DNA of 63,389 nt from Scalindua sp964437425 (GTDB lineage Bacteria; Planctomycetota; Brocadiia; Brocadiales; Scalinduaceae): assembly GCA_964437425.1 (NCBI GenBank), contig CAYTGO010000013.1, positions 1-63,389 on the forward strand. Direction: 5' to 3'. The notes below the pieces were generated by a model. It was not told the DNA's origin. It ran no database searches and was given only the letters and a program-made list of their open reading frames with translations. The position numbers and the translations under genes were made by a program. Positions 51,252 through 60,254 of the stretch are shown here, in pieces. Position 1 is the stretch's first letter; each line of letters starts with the position of its first letter.

Positions 51252-52304
51252 TTAACTAAAAAATACTTTAGCAATATCGTACCAGTAGTTATCGACAGTT
51301 TTGTTTTTTCCTATTACCCCTTTAAGGTCTACGGGTATAATTTCATTACCCTTTAAGACTACAATTTTTCCAAATTCACCCTTATGTATCGATTCAATGG
51401 CGGCTATGCCAAAACGGGTAGAAAGAATGCGGTCGAATGCTGTGGGAGTACCACCCCTCTGTGTATGACCCAACACAGTATGCCGTGTCTCAAAGCCCGT
51501 TCTTTTCTCAATCAAATTCGCCAGTACCGAGCCTACACCTCCAAGCATTACATGTCCAAAAGCATCTGTGCCAGCACTTTGAAGAATAAACCCCTCTTTT
51601 TCTTGATCTTCAACAGGTATTTTTATTCCTTCTGATACAACTACAATACTGAACTTTTTGCCACTATCATGTCTTCTTATTATTGATTGATAAATGTCCT
51701 CCATGTCTACAGGCTTTTCCGGTATCAAGATTATGTCTGCACCTCCGGCAATACCTGAAAATGTAGCAATCCAGCCAGCATGCCTTCCCATGACTTCTAC
51801 TACCATCACTCTATTGTGTGATTCAGCAGTAGTGTGTAACCTGTCAATTGCTTCCATTACAATATTTACTGCGGTATCAAAGCCAAAGGTGTAATCGGTA
51901 CACGAAATATCATTGTCTATTGTTTTGGGAACTCCAATAACATTGACACCCATCTCAAACAGTTTGTATGCAACACCCTGAGTGTCATCTCCCCCTATGG
52001 CAACAATTGCGTGCAAGTCGAGCTTTTTAATGTTATCCAGGATTTTTTCAGGATCTCCTTTATTATCTTGTCCAAAAGGGTTTGTCCTGCTTGTCCCAAG
52101 TATGGTGCCACCTCTGGGAAGAATTCCAGAAACACTATGCATGTTCAGTTCTCTAACCATCCCTTCGATTAAGCCATGCCACCCTTCTTGTATTCCATAC
52201 ATTTTGTAGTTGTAGTCTTTGATGCCTTTTCTAACAACTGCACGGATTGTCGCATTTAATCCAGGACAATCTCCACCTCCAGTTAAAACGCCAATATTTT
52301 TCAT
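51252..52304 (-). CDS. Phosphofructokinase, pyrophosphate-type
   Basis: A 350-residue PfkA-family enzyme with GVLTGGGDCPGLNA, PKTIDND and MGRHAGWIA. The GGDDT motif has Asp where ATP-dependent enzymes have Gly, and PKTIDND has Lys where they have Gly; both changes mark the PPi-dependent group. It would phosphorylate fructose 6-phosphate with pyrophosphate, reversibly. The start is ATG 52304, with GGAGG eight bases upstream; the TTG at 52319 is inside that ribosome-binding region. The MBL-fold gene precedes it by 20 bases. Confidence 0.9.
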   Translation of the reverse strand: MKNIGVLTGGGDCPGLNATIRAVVRKGIKDYNYKMYGIQEGWHGLIEGMVRELNMHSVSGILPRGGTILGTSRTNPFGQDNKGDPEKILDNIKKLDLHAIVAIGGDDTQGVAYKLFEMGVNVIGVPKTIDNDISCTDYTFGFDTAVNIVMEAIDRLHTTAESHNRVMVVEVMGRHAGWIATFSGIAGGADIILIPEKPVDMEDIYQSIIRRHDSGKKFSIVVVSEGIKIPVEDQEKEGFILQSAGTDAFGHVMLGGVGSVLANLIEKRTGFETRHTVLGHTQRGGTPTAFDRILSTRFGIAAIESIHKGEFGKIVVLKGNEIIPVDLKGVIGKNKTVDNYWYDIAKVFFS

Positions 52305-52323
52305 AAAGATGTCCTCCAATTGA

Positions 52324-52944
52324 TTATTTTAGGAACGGGTTATGTTCTTTTTCATTTCCAATTGTAGTAGAAGGGCCATGTCCAGGATGTACAATGGTAT
52401 TATCACCCAGAGTGAGAAGCTTTTCTTTTACTGAATTGATCAATGTTTCATGAGAACCGCCTGGTAAATCTGTTCTTCCGATAGAGCCTGCGAACAGAGT
52501 ATCACCAACGAAGACGTTGCTGTCCGAGTAATAGCAAACACAACCTGGTGAATGTCCGGGGGTATGGATGACGGTAATAGACTTGTTGCCTAAATTAATT
52601 TCCTCACCGTCAGTAACATATTTATTGACTTCTGGTTTTGGGATAGGTTTTAGCCCAAATGCTGTAGCCTGTTCACTTGCATTTTCGACAAGAAACAAAT
52701 CACCTTCATGTAGAATGAAATCTATTTTGAAATGGTCCTGTATTACTTTAACGCCTCCTATATGATCAAAATGTGCGTGCGTATTTATTATAAACTTCGG
52801 TTTGAGACCTTCCTTTGCAATGGTACTTATAAGTTCGTCTGCATTATCTCCCGGATCGATAATGGCAGCTTCTTTTGTGTCTTCACAGCCAATTATATAA
52901 CAATTTACTTCTAAGGGACCTACTACAACATTCTTAATTATCAT
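52324..52944 (-). CDS. MBL-fold metallo-hydrolase (glyoxalase II-like)
   Basis: A 206-residue metallo-beta-lactamase-fold hydrolase with the binuclear metal motif THAHFDHIGG, a later HTPGHSPG, FVGDTLFAGSIGR and a terminal HPGHGPST. This is the glyoxalase II/persulfide dioxygenase-like subgroup common in anaerobes. Possible substrates include hydroxyacyl-thioesters; nothing here narrows it further. It is first of a two-gene unit with the phosphofructokinase. Confidence 0.9.
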   Translation of the reverse strand: MIIKNVVVGPLEVNCYIIGCEDTKEAAIIDPGDNADELISTIAKEGLKPKFIINTHAHFDHIGGVKVIQDHFKIDFILHEGDLFLVENASEQATAFGLKPIPKPEVNKYVTDGEEINLGNKSITVIHTPGHSPGCVCYYSDSNVFVGDTLFAGSIGRTDLPGGSHETLINSVKEKLLTLGDNTIVHPGHGPSTTIGNEKEHNPFLK

Positions 52945-53189
52945 TAAAGTGCTCTCTCAAAAAGCTGAAAAAATAGGGATAATTATTTTAAGCATAAATG
53001 TTGCTTTTGTTCAACTTATAAATTTGTTATTCTTTCTCGATCAAATCCTGAGCATTCTAATTTATTAGGAAGGCTAACAGTTGTAATAAGCAGGGATCAT
53101 TGCTTTTTTGCTTCATTTTCATTGATTTTATGTTATCATCCACATTACTTAATTTACACGAATTCTAAATATTACCAGGAGGAAAAATT

Positions 53190-53867
53190 ATGATAGTTGC
53201 TGAGTCAAAACCGTTTAAAGAGATATATGAATTGGTTAAAGACTTCAGTAGGGTTTGTGTAATTGGCTGTGGAGACTGTGTGACGGTATGTCATACCGGT
53301 GGCCAAAAACAGGTAGAAGAACTTGCATTAAAATTACGCATTGCGTCGAAAAGAGACGGTCGAAATCTTGAGATAAAAGAAGAGACGGTTTTAAGGCAGT
53401 GTGAGCAGGAGTATGTAGCGCCAATAGGAAATTATGTTAATGACTATGATGCAGTAGTTTCTATAGCGTGTGGTGTGGGAGTTCAAACATTAGCAGAAAA
53501 ATATACACCGGCAAGAGTATTGCCGGGATTAAATACTACTTTTATGGGTGCACCGGTAGAGCCCGGAGTGTTTTTGGAAAGATGCGCCGGTTGTGGTGAT
53601 TGTGTTCTTGACAAAACAGGTGGTTTCTGCCCTGTAAGCAGATGCTCAAAAAGTTTGATGAATGGTCCGTGTGGTGGATCAATGAACGGTAAATGCGAAG
53701 TGGCGTCAGATGTACCGTGTGTATGGAATCAAATATACGTCCAACTTGATAAGCAGCAAATGATGGATTATATGGACGACATCAGGCCTCCAAAAAATTG
53801 GTCGGTAAGTACCGGCAGTGCTCCACGCAGATTAGATATCAAACATCTTCAAATGGAGAAGGAATAA
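53190..53867 (+). CDS. metV: MetV: zinc-finger partner of methylenetetrahydrofolate reductase
   Basis: A 225-residue protein matching the MTHFR C-terminal-domain (MetV) family of acetogens and related anaerobes. It is Cys-rich: an N-terminal GCGDCVTVCHTGG, CEQEY, then CAGCGDCVLDKTGGFCPVSRCSKSLMNGPCGG, which would bind iron-sulfur or zinc. MetV partners MetF in ferredoxin-linked methylene-THF reduction of the Wood-Ljungdahl pathway. Here metF is absent; fprA follows with a one-base overlap (TAATG). AGGAGG lies about nine bases before ATG. Confidence 0.88.
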   Translation: MIVAESKPFKEIYELVKDFSRVCVIGCGDCVTVCHTGGQKQVEELALKLRIASKRDGRNLEIKEETVLRQCEQEYVAPIGNYVNDYDAVVSIACGVGVQTLAEKYTPARVLPGLNTTFMGAPVEPGVFLERCAGCGDCVLDKTGGFCPVSRCSKSLMNGPCGGSMNGKCEVASDVPCVWNQIYVQLDKQQMMDYMDDIRPPKNWSVSTGSAPRRLDIKHLQMEKE

Positions 53868-55060
53868 TGGATCAACCGGTCAAAATTAAGGAAGATGTTT
53901 ATTGGATTGGCGCTCTTGACCCGGGTCTTGTTGTTTTTGACATCGTTATACCTACAAAGCACGGTACAACGTATAATTCCTATCTGGTTCGTGGTGAGAA
54001 AATTGCTGTTATAGATACGGTTAAATCATATTGTGTGGATGAATTTATTTCTAAAATAAGATCGTTAGTCAGGCCGGAAGATATCGATTATATAATCATC
54101 AATCATACAGAACCGGATCACTCTGGTGGTTTAATCAGGTTGATGGAGTTGGCGCCCAAGGCAATCCCGGTATTTTCCAGAGGTGCCAGAACTTTTGTGA
54201 AGAATATTCTTCACAAAGAGTTTGATTATAAAGAGGTGAAAGAGGGCGACAGTATTGATCTTGGTGGTAAAGTCCTTAAATTCATATCTGCACCATTTCT
54301 CCACTGGCCTGACACTATGTTTACGTATCTTGAAACTGATAAAATACTATTTCCCTGTGACGCTTTTGGTTCACATTATTGCAGTGACAAAAGGTTTAAC
54401 GATGAATTGGGTTCTAAAGAAGATGCATTTACTGCATATGAATTTTACTACGACACCATATTAAGACCTTTCAAAAAACACGTTGTTGACGCCTTGGAGC
54501 ACATAAAGGATATTGACATAGATATTATTGCTCCATCTCATGGGCCTATACTGAGGGAAAATTTAGACAAGTATATTAATGCTTATAAGGAATGGACCGG
54601 CAAGACGAAAAAATATCCTGATAAAAAGAAGATATCAATTATATATGTTTCATCATACGGTAGTACAAAGAGAATGGCAGAGTCTATTTATAGAGGGGCG
54701 TGCCTTCCCGATACAGATGTTTCACTCCTAAATGCTGCAGAAACTGATATGGATACTATACTTAACGAAATTGAAGCATCTGATGGTGTTATCCTTGGAA
54801 CTCCTACACTTAACGCAAAGGCCCCTAAACCAATATTTGATATTATTTCAAGTCTGGTAACAGTGAATATCAGGGGTAAGGCGGCGGCGGTATTTGGATG
54901 TTATGGGTGGAGTGGAGAAGCTGTACAGATAATTGAGGATATCTTAAAAAGCTTACGTTTCAAGATAGTTGTTGAAGGTTGTAAGTTAAGGATGACGCCC
55001 ACTGAAGAGGCGTTGAACGGATGTGAAGAATTTGGTAATAAGTTTGCATCTGCTATCTAA
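53867..55060 (+). CDS. fprA: Flavodiiron protein FprA (O2/NO reductase)
   Basis: A protein of about 397 residues. The N-terminal MBL-like domain holds the diiron ligands (NHTEPDHSG, LHWPDTM, PCDAFGSH, APSHGP). The C-terminal flavodoxin domain starts at ISIIYVSSYGSTKRMAESI, with GTPTLNAKAPKP and FGCYGWSG for FMN. Such proteins reduce O2 to water and/or NO to N2O, taking electrons from rubredoxin, which is encoded at 56833. ATG at 53867 overlaps the metV stop, so the two are translationally coupled; longer in-frame starts lie inside metV. Confidence 0.94.
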   Translation: MDQPVKIKEDVYWIGALDPGLVVFDIVIPTKHGTTYNSYLVRGEKIAVIDTVKSYCVDEFISKIRSLVRPEDIDYIIINHTEPDHSGGLIRLMELAPKAIPVFSRGARTFVKNILHKEFDYKEVKEGDSIDLGGKVLKFISAPFLHWPDTMFTYLETDKILFPCDAFGSHYCSDKRFNDELGSKEDAFTAYEFYYDTILRPFKKHVVDALEHIKDIDIDIIAPSHGPILRENLDKYINAYKEWTGKTKKYPDKKKISIIYVSSYGSTKRMAESIYRGACLPDTDVSLLNAAETDMDTILNEIEASDGVILGTPTLNAKAPKPIFDIISSLVTVNIRGKAAAVFGCYGWSGEAVQIIEDILKSLRFKIVVEGCKLRMTPTEEALNGCEEFGNKFASAI

Positions 55061-55210
55061 TGCTATGAAGTGGAATTAACGTACCTGAATATGTAGCTTA
55101 CCCGTCCATAGACAATCACGCCATAAACCAAACTTTTCCTTTTGATAATGTGAATCCCTGCTATAATACATTTTTGCAAATAATTTCAAAAGTTATTAGG
55201 AGATTAACCA

Positions 55211-55720
55211 TTGCAGAAAAAAAAAGATATTGATGGGAAAGAAGATGTAACATTAAGTATTGTAGAAACTGCGATGGCAGAAGAGCTTAAAGCAAGTGCA
55301 TTGTACAAGAAAATATCAGTACAGCTTGAAGACAAAGCGGCAAAGCTTAAGTTTGAGATAATGGCAGAAGCAGAACAAAAACATTATGAGCGATTAAGAA
55401 AATGGTATGAGGATAGTTTCGGTGAAGTCCCGAAAGACATAGAGATAAAAACATTTAAAGCCGTTAAAATAAAGAGGCCTGAAAAGAAAGCAAATTATGA
55501 GGATGTAATTAAAAGAATAATAAGTACAGAGGAAAATGCTTGTAAATTTTATGAATATGCTGCAAAGAAAACAGAAGATGAAGGCGCGAAGAAACTGTTT
55601 GAAACACTTATCAAGATGGAAAGTGCTCACGTTACACAATTCAAGGATGAATTCAGAATAATAACAGAACCGTCACTTCTGTTTGCAGAGGAAGAGATTC
55701 CGTGGATGCTGGAGGTGTAG
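55211..55720 (+). CDS. Rubrerythrin-like ferritin-fold diiron protein
   Basis: A 169-residue four-helix ferritin-like protein with ETAMAEELKASALYKKI, EAEQKHYERLRKWYEDSFG, and ENACKFYEYAAKK with MESAHVTQF, the E...ExxH-type diiron ligands of rubrerythrins. It lacks the C-terminal rubredoxin domain; a separate rubredoxin is nearby. The likely role is peroxide reduction or iron handling. It starts with TTG at 55211, preceded by AGGAG at about nine bases. It follows fprA by 150 bases. Confidence 0.9.
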   Translation: MQKKKDIDGKEDVTLSIVETAMAEELKASALYKKISVQLEDKAAKLKFEIMAEAEQKHYERLRKWYEDSFGEVPKDIEIKTFKAVKIKRPEKKANYEDVIKRIISTEENACKFYEYAAKKTEDEGAKKLFETLIKMESAHVTQFKDEFRIITEPSLLFAEEEIPWMLEV

Positions 55721-55767
55721 AAGGCAATGATCAGGTTTAACAACTGAAAGGAGTTTAAGTATTAAAT

Positions 55768-56781
55768 ATGTGGCAAGAAATTGTAGATATTATAAATAAG
55801 GGCAAGAGGTTTATCATCACGACACATCTCTTTTCAGAGGGAGATGCTATCGGGTCTGAACTTGCACTCAAGCGATTTTTATGTGGATTAAATAAGGAAG
55901 CAGTAATAGTAAACAATGAAGCGCTGCCTGCTGTTTACAGTTGCTTTGATACAGATAGAGATGTTAAGTTTTTAAGAGATAAGGATGTTAATATAAACCT
56001 TAACGATTTTGATGCTATATTCATTGTTGATGTAGCTGACTGGAGCCAGTTGGGTGATTTTGCAGATATGATAAAGGCCAGTTCAATTACCAAGGTATGC
56101 ATAGACCACCATGCATCAAACCCCGGCTATGCTGATATAAACGTTGTAGACAAAGACGCATCTTCTGCCGGAGAATTGATATTCGACTTGATTACCTTTA
56201 TGAATGGAGAGATTACTCTGGAAATCGCAACTCCTCTATATCTTTCAATCGCAACTGATACCGGGTGGTTTAAATTCAGTAACACAAGTGCAAAGGCCTT
56301 AAGAGCCTGCTCTGACTTAATTAAGGTTGGTGTTAAATCTGAGATTATATATGAACAGCTTTTTCAGACTAAACAAATGAGCTATTTGAAACTGTTGAGC
56401 CTTGCGCTTAGTATACTGCGTCCGGAATGTGACGGGAAAGTGGTATGGACCAAATTAACAAAAGATATGGTTAAATCATCAGGTGTGCCATTTGTGGATA
56501 CAGATGTTATTATCGATCTTGTTCGTGCGGTAAAAGAGGTAGAGGTTGTAGTTCTTTTCAGGGAAATTGGTTATAGGAAAACAAAAGTAAGTTTTCGATC
56601 AAAGCACACAGTAGATGTTGCTAAACTGGCTTCAGATTTTGGGGGAGGCGGTCATGTGCGTGCTGCCGGAGCATCAATAAACGAACCTATTGACACGGCT
56701 ATTGGAAATGTAATATCCGGAGTAAGAGAATATTGTGAAGACAATGCGGTATGTGCTTCTTCTGTCAGTAGTGTCGCTTAA
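55768..56781 (+). CDS. DHH-family phosphoesterase (NrnA-like)
   Basis: A 337-residue DHH/DHHA1 protein like NrnA, which degrades short RNAs and pAp. It has THLFSEGDAIGSELAL in the position of the usual PDGDA, VDVADW, IDHHASN and a C-terminal FGGGGHVRAAGA. In PDGDA-type enzymes the first Asp is a metal ligand; here SEGDA keeps the second Asp and has Glu for the first, a small variation. It is in the redox cluster and may take part in RNA turnover there; that is only proximity. A second DHH protein is at 26750. Confidence 0.9.
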   Translation: MWQEIVDIINKGKRFIITTHLFSEGDAIGSELALKRFLCGLNKEAVIVNNEALPAVYSCFDTDRDVKFLRDKDVNINLNDFDAIFIVDVADWSQLGDFADMIKASSITKVCIDHHASNPGYADINVVDKDASSAGELIFDLITFMNGEITLEIATPLYLSIATDTGWFKFSNTSAKALRACSDLIKVGVKSEIIYEQLFQTKQMSYLKLLSLALSILRPECDGKVVWTKLTKDMVKSSGVPFVDTDVIIDLVRAVKEVEVVVLFREIGYRKTKVSFRSKHTVDVAKLASDFGGGGHVRAAGASINEPIDTAIGNVISGVREYCEDNAVCASSVSSVA

Positions 56782-56832
56782 TTATTTTTGTTAATGCAAT
56801 TAAAATTTGATTTATATCAGGGAGATTGAAAA

Positions 56833-56994
56833 ATGGCGAAGTGGGAATGTTCTGTTTGTGCTTTTATATATGATCCTGAAAAGGGAGACAGTATCAATGG
56901 GATTGATCCCGGTACTCCGTTTGAAGACTTGCCGGATGATTGGGTTTGCCCGGCATGTGGCGCAGGTAAAGAAGCATTTGAGAAAGTTGAATAA
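56833..56994 (+). CDS. Rubredoxin
   Basis: A 53-residue rubredoxin, a single-iron electron carrier. Ligands C6 and C9 (WECSVC) and C39 and C42 (WVCPAC) are present, with the middle DPEKGDSINGIDPGTPFEDLP standard for the family. GGAG stands about nine bases before ATG 56833. The stop TAA shares its last A with the ATG of the following dehydrogenase (TAATG). It is the likely electron donor for FprA and rubrerythrin encoded just upstream. Confidence 0.96.
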   Translation: MAKWECSVCAFIYDPEKGDSINGIDPGTPFEDLPDDWVCPACGAGKEAFEKVE

Positions 56995-58028
56995 TGAAGG
57001 CAACCGTCTTTAAAGAACACGGCAGTGTTGATAAATTAGTATATACCGATTTTGCAGAACCGGAGATTTCTTCTTCTGAAGTCCTAGTTAAAGTAAAAGC
57101 GTGTGGGATAAATCATCTTGATATATGGGTAAGAGAAGGATTGCCGGGCATTACGATACCACTGCCGCACATACTCGGTTGTGAAATAGCCGGAGAAATA
57201 GCTGGGATTGGCAGTAGGGTTAAAGTTAAAGGTTTAAGCATTGGACAGCGCGTTCTTATCTCTCCGGGAATAAGTTGTGGCAAGTGTGAATTCTGCCTCT
57301 CTTCAAATGACAGCCTTTGCCATGAATTCATGGTTATGGGTTTCCAGGTAAATGGTGGTTATGCAGAATATGCAAAGACTTCGGCGGAAAACATAATCCC
57401 GTTATCTGATAAATTGTCATTTGAGGAATGGGCGGCGGTACCTCTGGTATTCCTGACTGCATGGAATATGCTGAAGACACGTGGAAATCTTACAACAGGC
57501 GAGACTGTTCTTATCCATGCTGCCGGTAGCGGTATTGGCAGTGCTGCAATACAGATCGCCAGGCTCAGTGGAGCAAATGTTATTACAACTGTCGGTAGTG
57601 TTGTGAAACGGAAAAAAGCAAAAGCACTTGGCGCTGACCATGTAATAAACTATTCGAAGGAGGATTTTGAGGACAAGGTAAATGAGCTTACGGATGATAA
57701 AGGTGTCGATCTGGTATTTGAACATATAGGCCCTGAAACGTGGGAAAAGAGTATGTCGTGCCTTAAGCGGGGAGGTCGAATAGTTACCTGTGGCGCAACA
57801 AGCGGTCCATCAGTAAGTTTTGATCTTAGATTTCTGTTTGCCAAACAGCTATCCATTTCAGGTTGTTATCTGGGGAGCAGGAGTGAGTTGTTGAAGATCA
57901 TGGAACTTGTGGAATCCGGCAGGCTTAAACCGGTCGTGGATTCTGTATTTCCTCTTGCAGATGCGGTGGCAGCCCAAACGAAGATGTTGGATAGGAAACA
58001 GTTTGGGAAAATTGTACTGGTGCCATGA
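56994..58028 (+). CDS. Zinc-binding alcohol dehydrogenase (MDR superfamily)
   Basis: A 344-residue medium-chain dehydrogenase. It has the N-terminal GroES-like domain (ACGINHLDIWVREG, HILGCEIAGEI), a four-Cys structural-zinc loop (CGKCEFCLSSNDSLC) and the Rossmann domain with HAAGSGIGSAAIQIAR. It looks like the ADH/quinone-oxidoreductase group; substrate unknown. It overlaps rubredoxin by one base upstream and the TIM-barrel gene by four bases downstream (ATGA), so the three are probably made together. Confidence 0.92.
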   Translation: MKATVFKEHGSVDKLVYTDFAEPEISSSEVLVKVKACGINHLDIWVREGLPGITIPLPHILGCEIAGEIAGIGSRVKVKGLSIGQRVLISPGISCGKCEFCLSSNDSLCHEFMVMGFQVNGGYAEYAKTSAENIIPLSDKLSFEEWAAVPLVFLTAWNMLKTRGNLTTGETVLIHAAGSGIGSAAIQIARLSGANVITTVGSVVKRKKAKALGADHVINYSKEDFEDKVNELTDDKGVDLVFEHIGPETWEKSMSCLKRGGRIVTCGATSGPSVSFDLRFLFAKQLSISGCYLGSRSELLKIMELVESGRLKPVVDSVFPLADAVAAQTKMLDRKQFGKIVLVP

Positions 58029-58807
58029 TAAGACAGAAAACCGGTGTTGTGCTTGAATCACTTCGATTAAGGATTAAGGATGGTATTGCGACCGCTGCTA
58101 ACCTTGGTTTTAAAGGTATTCAGATCGATGCAACTCAAAGAGACATATCCCCCGAAAATCTATCACAGACTGGCAGACGCGAATTAAAGCGTATTATAGA
58201 TTTAAGCAAGTTAAGTCTTTGTGCCCTGAGCGGAGAGCTTGGTGTCGGTTTTATCAATCATAATGAATTTGATCTTATTATTAAGAGAACAAAAGAGATT
58301 ATAAACCTTGCACTGGATTTACAAACCAATATTGTAACTGTACAAACAGGCAGTATACCAACGGATAATGATACTACACATTGGCATGCCGTAAATGCCG
58401 CTCTTAGCGAGATTGGCCAGCATGCTGAAAATTACGGATGCAGGCTCGCCATCAAGGCATCGTATGATGATTATTCTACGCTGAAAGATTTTCTAAGATC
58501 ATTGGACACCGAAGGTATTAAGCTGATCTATGATCCTGCGTCGCTACTGACAACCAATCTGGATCCGATAAAGGGCATATATGAATTACACGAATATATA
58601 GTCCATACAAATTTGTGGGATACCAGGCAGACGGAAGAAGGCCGACAGATAGAAGTTCCTATTGGAGACGGCATCATACCGGTTGAAGAATTGGTCTCTA
58701 CTCTCGAATCAACAGGTTATCACGGGTTCTATGTTGTCAATTCTAAAACAATGCAGTATCCCGTTGAAGGTATTAAAAAAGGTAAAGAGTTTCTGGATAG
58801 ATTTTAA
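58025..58807 (+). CDS. Sugar phosphate isomerase/epimerase-like TIM-barrel protein
   Basis: A 260-residue AP-endonuclease-2/xylose-isomerase-like TIM barrel (IolE/YcjR group). Motifs include GFKGIQID, LALDLQTNIVTVQTG, LAIKASYDDYSTL, KLIYDPASLL and IGDGIIPVEELVSTL. Such proteins isomerise or epimerise sugars; the substrate is unclear. It overlaps the dehydrogenase by four bases, so a shared pathway with it is likely, for example oxidation of a sugar or polyol. It ends 33 bases before the convergent ferredoxin gene. Confidence 0.88.
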   Translation: MIRQKTGVVLESLRLRIKDGIATAANLGFKGIQIDATQRDISPENLSQTGRRELKRIIDLSKLSLCALSGELGVGFINHNEFDLIIKRTKEIINLALDLQTNIVTVQTGSIPTDNDTTHWHAVNAALSEIGQHAENYGCRLAIKASYDDYSTLKDFLRSLDTEGIKLIYDPASLLTTNLDPIKGIYELHEYIVHTNLWDTRQTEEGRQIEVPIGDGIIPVEELVSTLESTGYHGFYVVNSKTMQYPVEGIKKGKEFLDRF

Positions 58808-58840
58808 ATTCCTTCAGCTTAATCCAATCATTCAATTCCC

Positions 58841-60241
58841 TCAGAAAAGACGCCACAGGCAGATCACGGCTGCAAATGCTCCACCATATAAACCTGGGAT
58901 GAGATAGAGTGCCCATGTGCGACGTTCTGGTGAACGCAGCTGAGTCATCGTAAGTTTGCGAATGACCAGTGTGCTGACTGCTATGCCACAGCATATTAAA
59001 ACCAGCGACAGCACCGTTGCAGCAGGATCTCGCCATGCAGGTAACGAAGCCAGTTGGATAGATTTGTCAAGAATACCACTTGCAGACTCAACACCGACCG
59101 GATCAGTGAAAGCATTTTTCCAGTAGGGAATACGAGATGTTGTTTTGAGCAATGCTTTAACAGTGTGCGCTGCTGCCATGATCGGAATGAATCCTATTCC
59201 AAAAACAGAGAAAAATCTTTCAATAGACAGTTTTCCCCCTGCCAATCTGAACAGACCATAAGGAAACAGCCAGACCAGAGTCGGCAGGATCACGAATAGT
59301 GTTAATGATTTGATCAGCCCATGTGACCAGGCGTTTTCGGTGCCAAGCAACATGTTAATACTGTCAGGCAGCCAAAGTAGTATCCCTTTAGTAACATTCC
59401 ATTCGGTAAAGAGTTCATATACCACGAATCCTGACAATACAAGACAGAATGCTGTCTGGGCGGTAGTCATCGGCTTGAGTGCAAAGATATCTTTGAACCA
59501 GGGTCGTACAAACCAGCCCGGGTTGGGCCTCCCTTCAATACTTGGATTATTGTGATCGCACGACTTAATACACTGTCCACACAACAGGCAGTCCGTGTTG
59601 TCACCAATATCCGCAGGATTCAGATCAACTCCGCAACTACGTCCCTGAAAAACATATGCATTCGCACTTGCAGTACAGGAATGGTCTTTACAGCTTCTGC
59701 ATATTGACATGTCGCTTGTAGACCAGCCAAAAGGTGCAAGGCGGGCATACAGTCCCAGCAGATGTCCTACAGGGCAGATAAATGCGCAGAAAGTATTTCT
59801 ACGGAATATTAACCCGGCTATAACGGTAGAGGCCAGTAGTGCCAACAGGTAGATAGACATGCGAAATGGTACACGATGGATGGAAAGGGTGTGTATACCA
59901 ACAAACAGGACTAAAATATAAAATAGAGTAATAACCCACCCGGATCGTACAAATTTGTTCGGTTTGTATTTCAGTCCAATCCGTGCGGCAAGTGAAGTGA
60001 GTAGCTCCATCGGGCAGACCATGCACCATATTCGCCCGAAGAAGATTGCCGAGATGATAATCACTGGCCACCAGTACGACCAGACAATCAGGTTTGCAAG
60101 GTTAGTGTTACGGAGAATCTTTGCAAATGCCATGTCATTCGTGTCTGCCGCGAAACCATCAACAATCAGTAGCACGAACACAACAAACGTTATCACCTGC
60201 AACAAGAGGGGAAACCACCAGAAACGAAATAGACGATTCAT
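58841..60241 (-). CDS. Membrane-bound 4Fe-4S ferredoxin (NapH/NosR/YccM-like)
   Basis: A 466-residue polytopic membrane protein. Cys clusters visible in order: GRIWCMVCP (C73, C76), FCAFICPVGH, CRSCKDHSCTASA and CLLCGQCIKSCDH, with several hydrophobic segments between and after. This is the pattern of the NapH/NosR/YccM polyferredoxins that move electrons between the quinone pool and periplasmic reductases. No reductase gene is adjacent. In a nitrogen-oxide-using anaerobe this could be an electron feed, but the partner is not seen. Confidence 0.85.
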   Translation of the reverse strand: MNRLFRFWWFPLLLQVITFVVFVLLIVDGFAADTNDMAFAKILRNTNLANLIVWSYWWPVIIISAIFFGRIWCMVCPMELLTSLAARIGLKYKPNKFVRSGWVITLFYILVLFVGIHTLSIHRVPFRMSIYLLALLASTVIAGLIFRRNTFCAFICPVGHLLGLYARLAPFGWSTSDMSICRSCKDHSCTASANAYVFQGRSCGVDLNPADIGDNTDCLLCGQCIKSCDHNNPSIEGRPNPGWFVRPWFKDIFALKPMTTAQTAFCLVLSGFVVYELFTEWNVTKGILLWLPDSINMLLGTENAWSHGLIKSLTLFVILPTLVWLFPYGLFRLAGGKLSIERFFSVFGIGFIPIMAAAHTVKALLKTTSRIPYWKNAFTDPVGVESASGILDKSIQLASLPAWRDPAATVLSLVLICCGIAVSTLVIRKLTMTQLRSPERRTWALYLIPGLYGGAFAAVICLWRLF

Positions 60242-60254
60242 AGATTGTTATATT

